A DNA stretch of 14,804 bases from Desulfobulbus sp. (GTDB lineage: Bacteria > Desulfobacterota > Desulfobulbia > Desulfobulbales > Desulfobulbaceae), in assembly GCA_011051825.1 (NCBI GenBank), contig DRKH01000158.1:1-14804 (forward strand), given 5' to 3'. The position numbers were made by a program, and so were the translations under genes. The notes below the pieces were generated by a model that saw only the letters and a program-made list of their open reading frames with translations, searched no databases and had not been told where the DNA came from. Below are positions 13,309 through 14,804 of this stretch, in pieces (the stretch's first letter is position 1; each line of letters begins with the position of its first letter).

Positions 13309-14804
13309 ATGAAAAAAACAATCCGGAAAATCTGTTGCAGTTTGTTGCTGGCGGTCTTTACCTGTTCTTCCGCACTGGCCGGGACTGTTGAGCCTGATCT
13401 CAGGTTTCGGCTGCAGATCCTTGCCCCCGGAGATGAAGTTGCTGTGATCATCACCCTGAAAGATCAGTTCAGTTTCCAGCTGTTTAAAAGCAAGAATAAA
13501 GCTCTGGCCGGACCCGGAATGAAAGTGAATAAAAAACTGTTTCGGGCAAAGATGAACCGGGCATTACGAAGCAGGGCCGATAGAACCCAGCGGCCTTTGA
13601 AGACATTCTTGCAGCAAAAGCAGGGTCGAAAAATAGTACCGTTCTGGATATTCAACGGGATGGCCGCTACCATAAGGGCGGATGCGGTTGATGAACTTGC
13701 GGGGCGGTCTGAAGTTCAGAGTGTCCGGCTGGATGCGACTCTCAGTCTTCCAGCTCCTGCCGCCGCCCAGGCAGCCGTGCCGGAGTGGAATCTCGACACC
13801 ATAAATGCGCCTTCGCTCTGGAACCTCGGTTATACCGGGTCCGGGGTTGTGGTTGCCAATATGGATACCGGGGTCGATGTGCTGCATCCGGACCTGGCCT
13901 CCAGGTGGCGGGGGGGCACCAACAGCTGGTATGATCCCCATGGTGAACATGCCACACCATTTGATAAAAGCGGCGCCAACAGCGGCCATGGCACCCAGAC
14001 CATGGGAATTCTGGTCGGAGGAGACGCGGGCGGTTCGGCCATCGGGGTCGCACCCGGTGCCAGGTGGATTGCGGTCAAGTTGTTTAATGATGCCGGAGAC
14101 GCCCCGCTCAGCAAGATCCATCTGGGATTCCAGTGGCTTCTTGACCCGGACGGTGATCCGGGAACGAATGACATCCCGGATGTGGTGAACAACTCCTGGG
14201 GCTTTGATACCCGGGTCGGCGAGTGTTACAGAGAGTTTGAACCCGACATCCAGGCCCTCAAGGCAGCCGGAGTCGCGGTGGTCTTCTCCGCCGGCAACCA
14301 GGGGCCAAATGGTTCCACCAGCGTCAGCCCGGCCAACTACCTGGACAGTTTTGCGGTCGGGGCCGTCGATGAGTTCCTGACTATCGCCGATACCAGCAGC
14401 CGCGGACCGTCCGGCTGTACCGGCGGGTTTTATCCTGAGCTGGTCGCACCCGGAGTGAATGTACACACCGCGGATCTTACCTCCGGCGGAGTTTTCCCAA
14501 ACTCATATGTCACTGTTTCCGGAACCTCGTTTGCCGCGCCCCATGTTGCCGGAGCCATGGCCCTGCTGCTCAGTGTAAATTCGCAGTTCACCGTTGACGA
14601 GCTTGAATCATTATTGACCCAGTCGGCCACTGATCTGGGGGATTCGGGCTGGGACAACGATTACGGTAAGGGGCTTCTTGATGTGGAAGCCGCGTTTAAT
14701 CTGCTGATTCCCCTGACGGCCTCGACCGTGGGCAGCGGGACAATCAGCCCGGCGACCACCGCGGTCCTTCCCGGCAGCAGCCGGGAATTTATCATGACGC
14801 CTTC
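13309..14804 (+). CDS. Exported subtilisin-like serine protease (peptidase S8), 3' end outside the window
   Basis: ATG 13309; the frame is open to the right edge (498 codons seen). The ribosome binding site is weak (AAAGAA, 13301-13306). The signal peptide ends at ALA (22-24). Residues about 25-150 look like an I9-type inhibitory propeptide. The catalytic domain follows, with Asp186 (MDTGVD), His227 (SGHGTQTMG), oxyanion Asn330 (SAGNQGPN) and Ser407 (SGTSFAAPHVAGA), so all four key residues are present. The domain closes near GLLDVEAAFNLL (455-466). The rest, starting IPLTASTVGSGTISP, looks like the first strand of a Gly/Thr-rich beta repeat domain. The overall order resembles bacillopeptidase F-like secreted proteases. 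The gap to the previous gene is 91 bases with no clear terminator, so it may belong to the same transcript. It could process the giant secreted protein or the MCO subunits; this is inferred from position only. Confidence 0.9.
   Translation, partial: MKKTIRKICCSLLLAVFTCSSALAGTVEPDLRFRLQILAPGDEVAVIITLKDQFSFQLFKSKNKALAGPGMKVNKKLFRAKMNRALRSRADRTQRPLKTFLQQKQGRKIVPFWIFNGMAATIRADAVDELAGRSEVQSVRLDATLSLPAPAAAQAAVPEWNLDTINAPSLWNLGYTGSGVVVANMDTGVDVLHPDLASRWRGGTNSWYDPHGEHATPFDKSGANSGHGTQTMGILVGGDAGGSAIGVAPGARWIAVKLFNDAGDAPLSKIHLGFQWLLDPDGDPGTNDIPDVVNNSWGFDTRVGECYREFEPDIQALKAAGVAVVFSAGNQGPNGSTSVSPANYLDSFAVGAVDEFLTIADTSSRGPSGCTGGFYPELVAPGVNVHTADLTSGGVFPNSYVTVSGTSFAAPHVAGAMALLLSVNSQFTVDELESLLTQSATDLGDSGWDNDYGKGLLDVEAAFNLLIPLTASTVGSGTISPATTAVLPGSSREFIMTP

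Noticed and set aside
13564..14466. 300-codon open frame on the minus strand
   Set aside because: It lies wholly under the subtilase gene, whose catalytic motifs fix the + frame as the coding one.
1..14804. CRISPR arrays, tRNA or rRNA genes, insertion sequences and attachment sites
   Set aside because: No regularly spaced repeats, transposase or integrase text, or RNA gene signatures were seen.

Overview
The window looks like part of a Gram-negative, Desulfobacterota-type (former Deltaproteobacteria) chromosome. The evidence is indirect: moderate GC, strong Shine-Dalgarno sites, a sigma-54 activator of the PAS-PAS-AAA+-Fis type, and a run of Sec-exported proteins. No rRNA or other phylogenetic marker is present, so the placement is an inference. 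All convincing genes lie on the + strand.

Layout. (1) 2-208: the end of a small alpha/beta stress-type protein, closed by a strong intrinsic terminator (264-311). (2) 422-2275: a sigma-54-dependent transcriptional activator with two PAS domains. (3) 2276-2866: about 590 bases without a convincing gene. This stretch carries a tandem pair of related palindromic sites (2668-2699) and, about 100 bases further on, a sigma-54-like promoter (2799-2814). (4) From 2867 to the end of the window: a tightly spaced co-directional gene run. It consists of a small ABM-domain gene split between two frames exactly at an A AAA AAG slippery heptamer; a 1956-residue secreted protein (SdrD-B-like domains, beta-helix, C-terminal coiled coil); three consecutive two-domain cupredoxin/multicopper-oxidase (MCO) proteins; a 152-residue exported protein of unknown function; and an exported subtilisin-like protease that runs off the right edge.

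The most striking feature is the MCO triplet. The three proteins align with each other in both of their domains, but the copper ligands are divided among them. The first protein's domain 1 carries a complete type-1 copper site and one half of a trinuclear copper site. The second protein's domain 2 carries the other half, with Ser where Cys would be. The third protein carries no recognisable ligand. The simplest reading is an exported heteromeric MCO, possibly a heterotrimer equivalent to a six-domain ceruloplasmin/MnxG-like enzyme, with its single trinuclear centre built at the interface between two different polypeptides. The giant beta-helix protein, the small exported protein and the protease would be co-produced surface or periplasmic partners. 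The adjacent activator and the sigma-54 promoter suggest that the whole set is switched on by one signal sensed through PAS domains. The substrate (metal ion, mineral or organic) cannot be read from the sequence.
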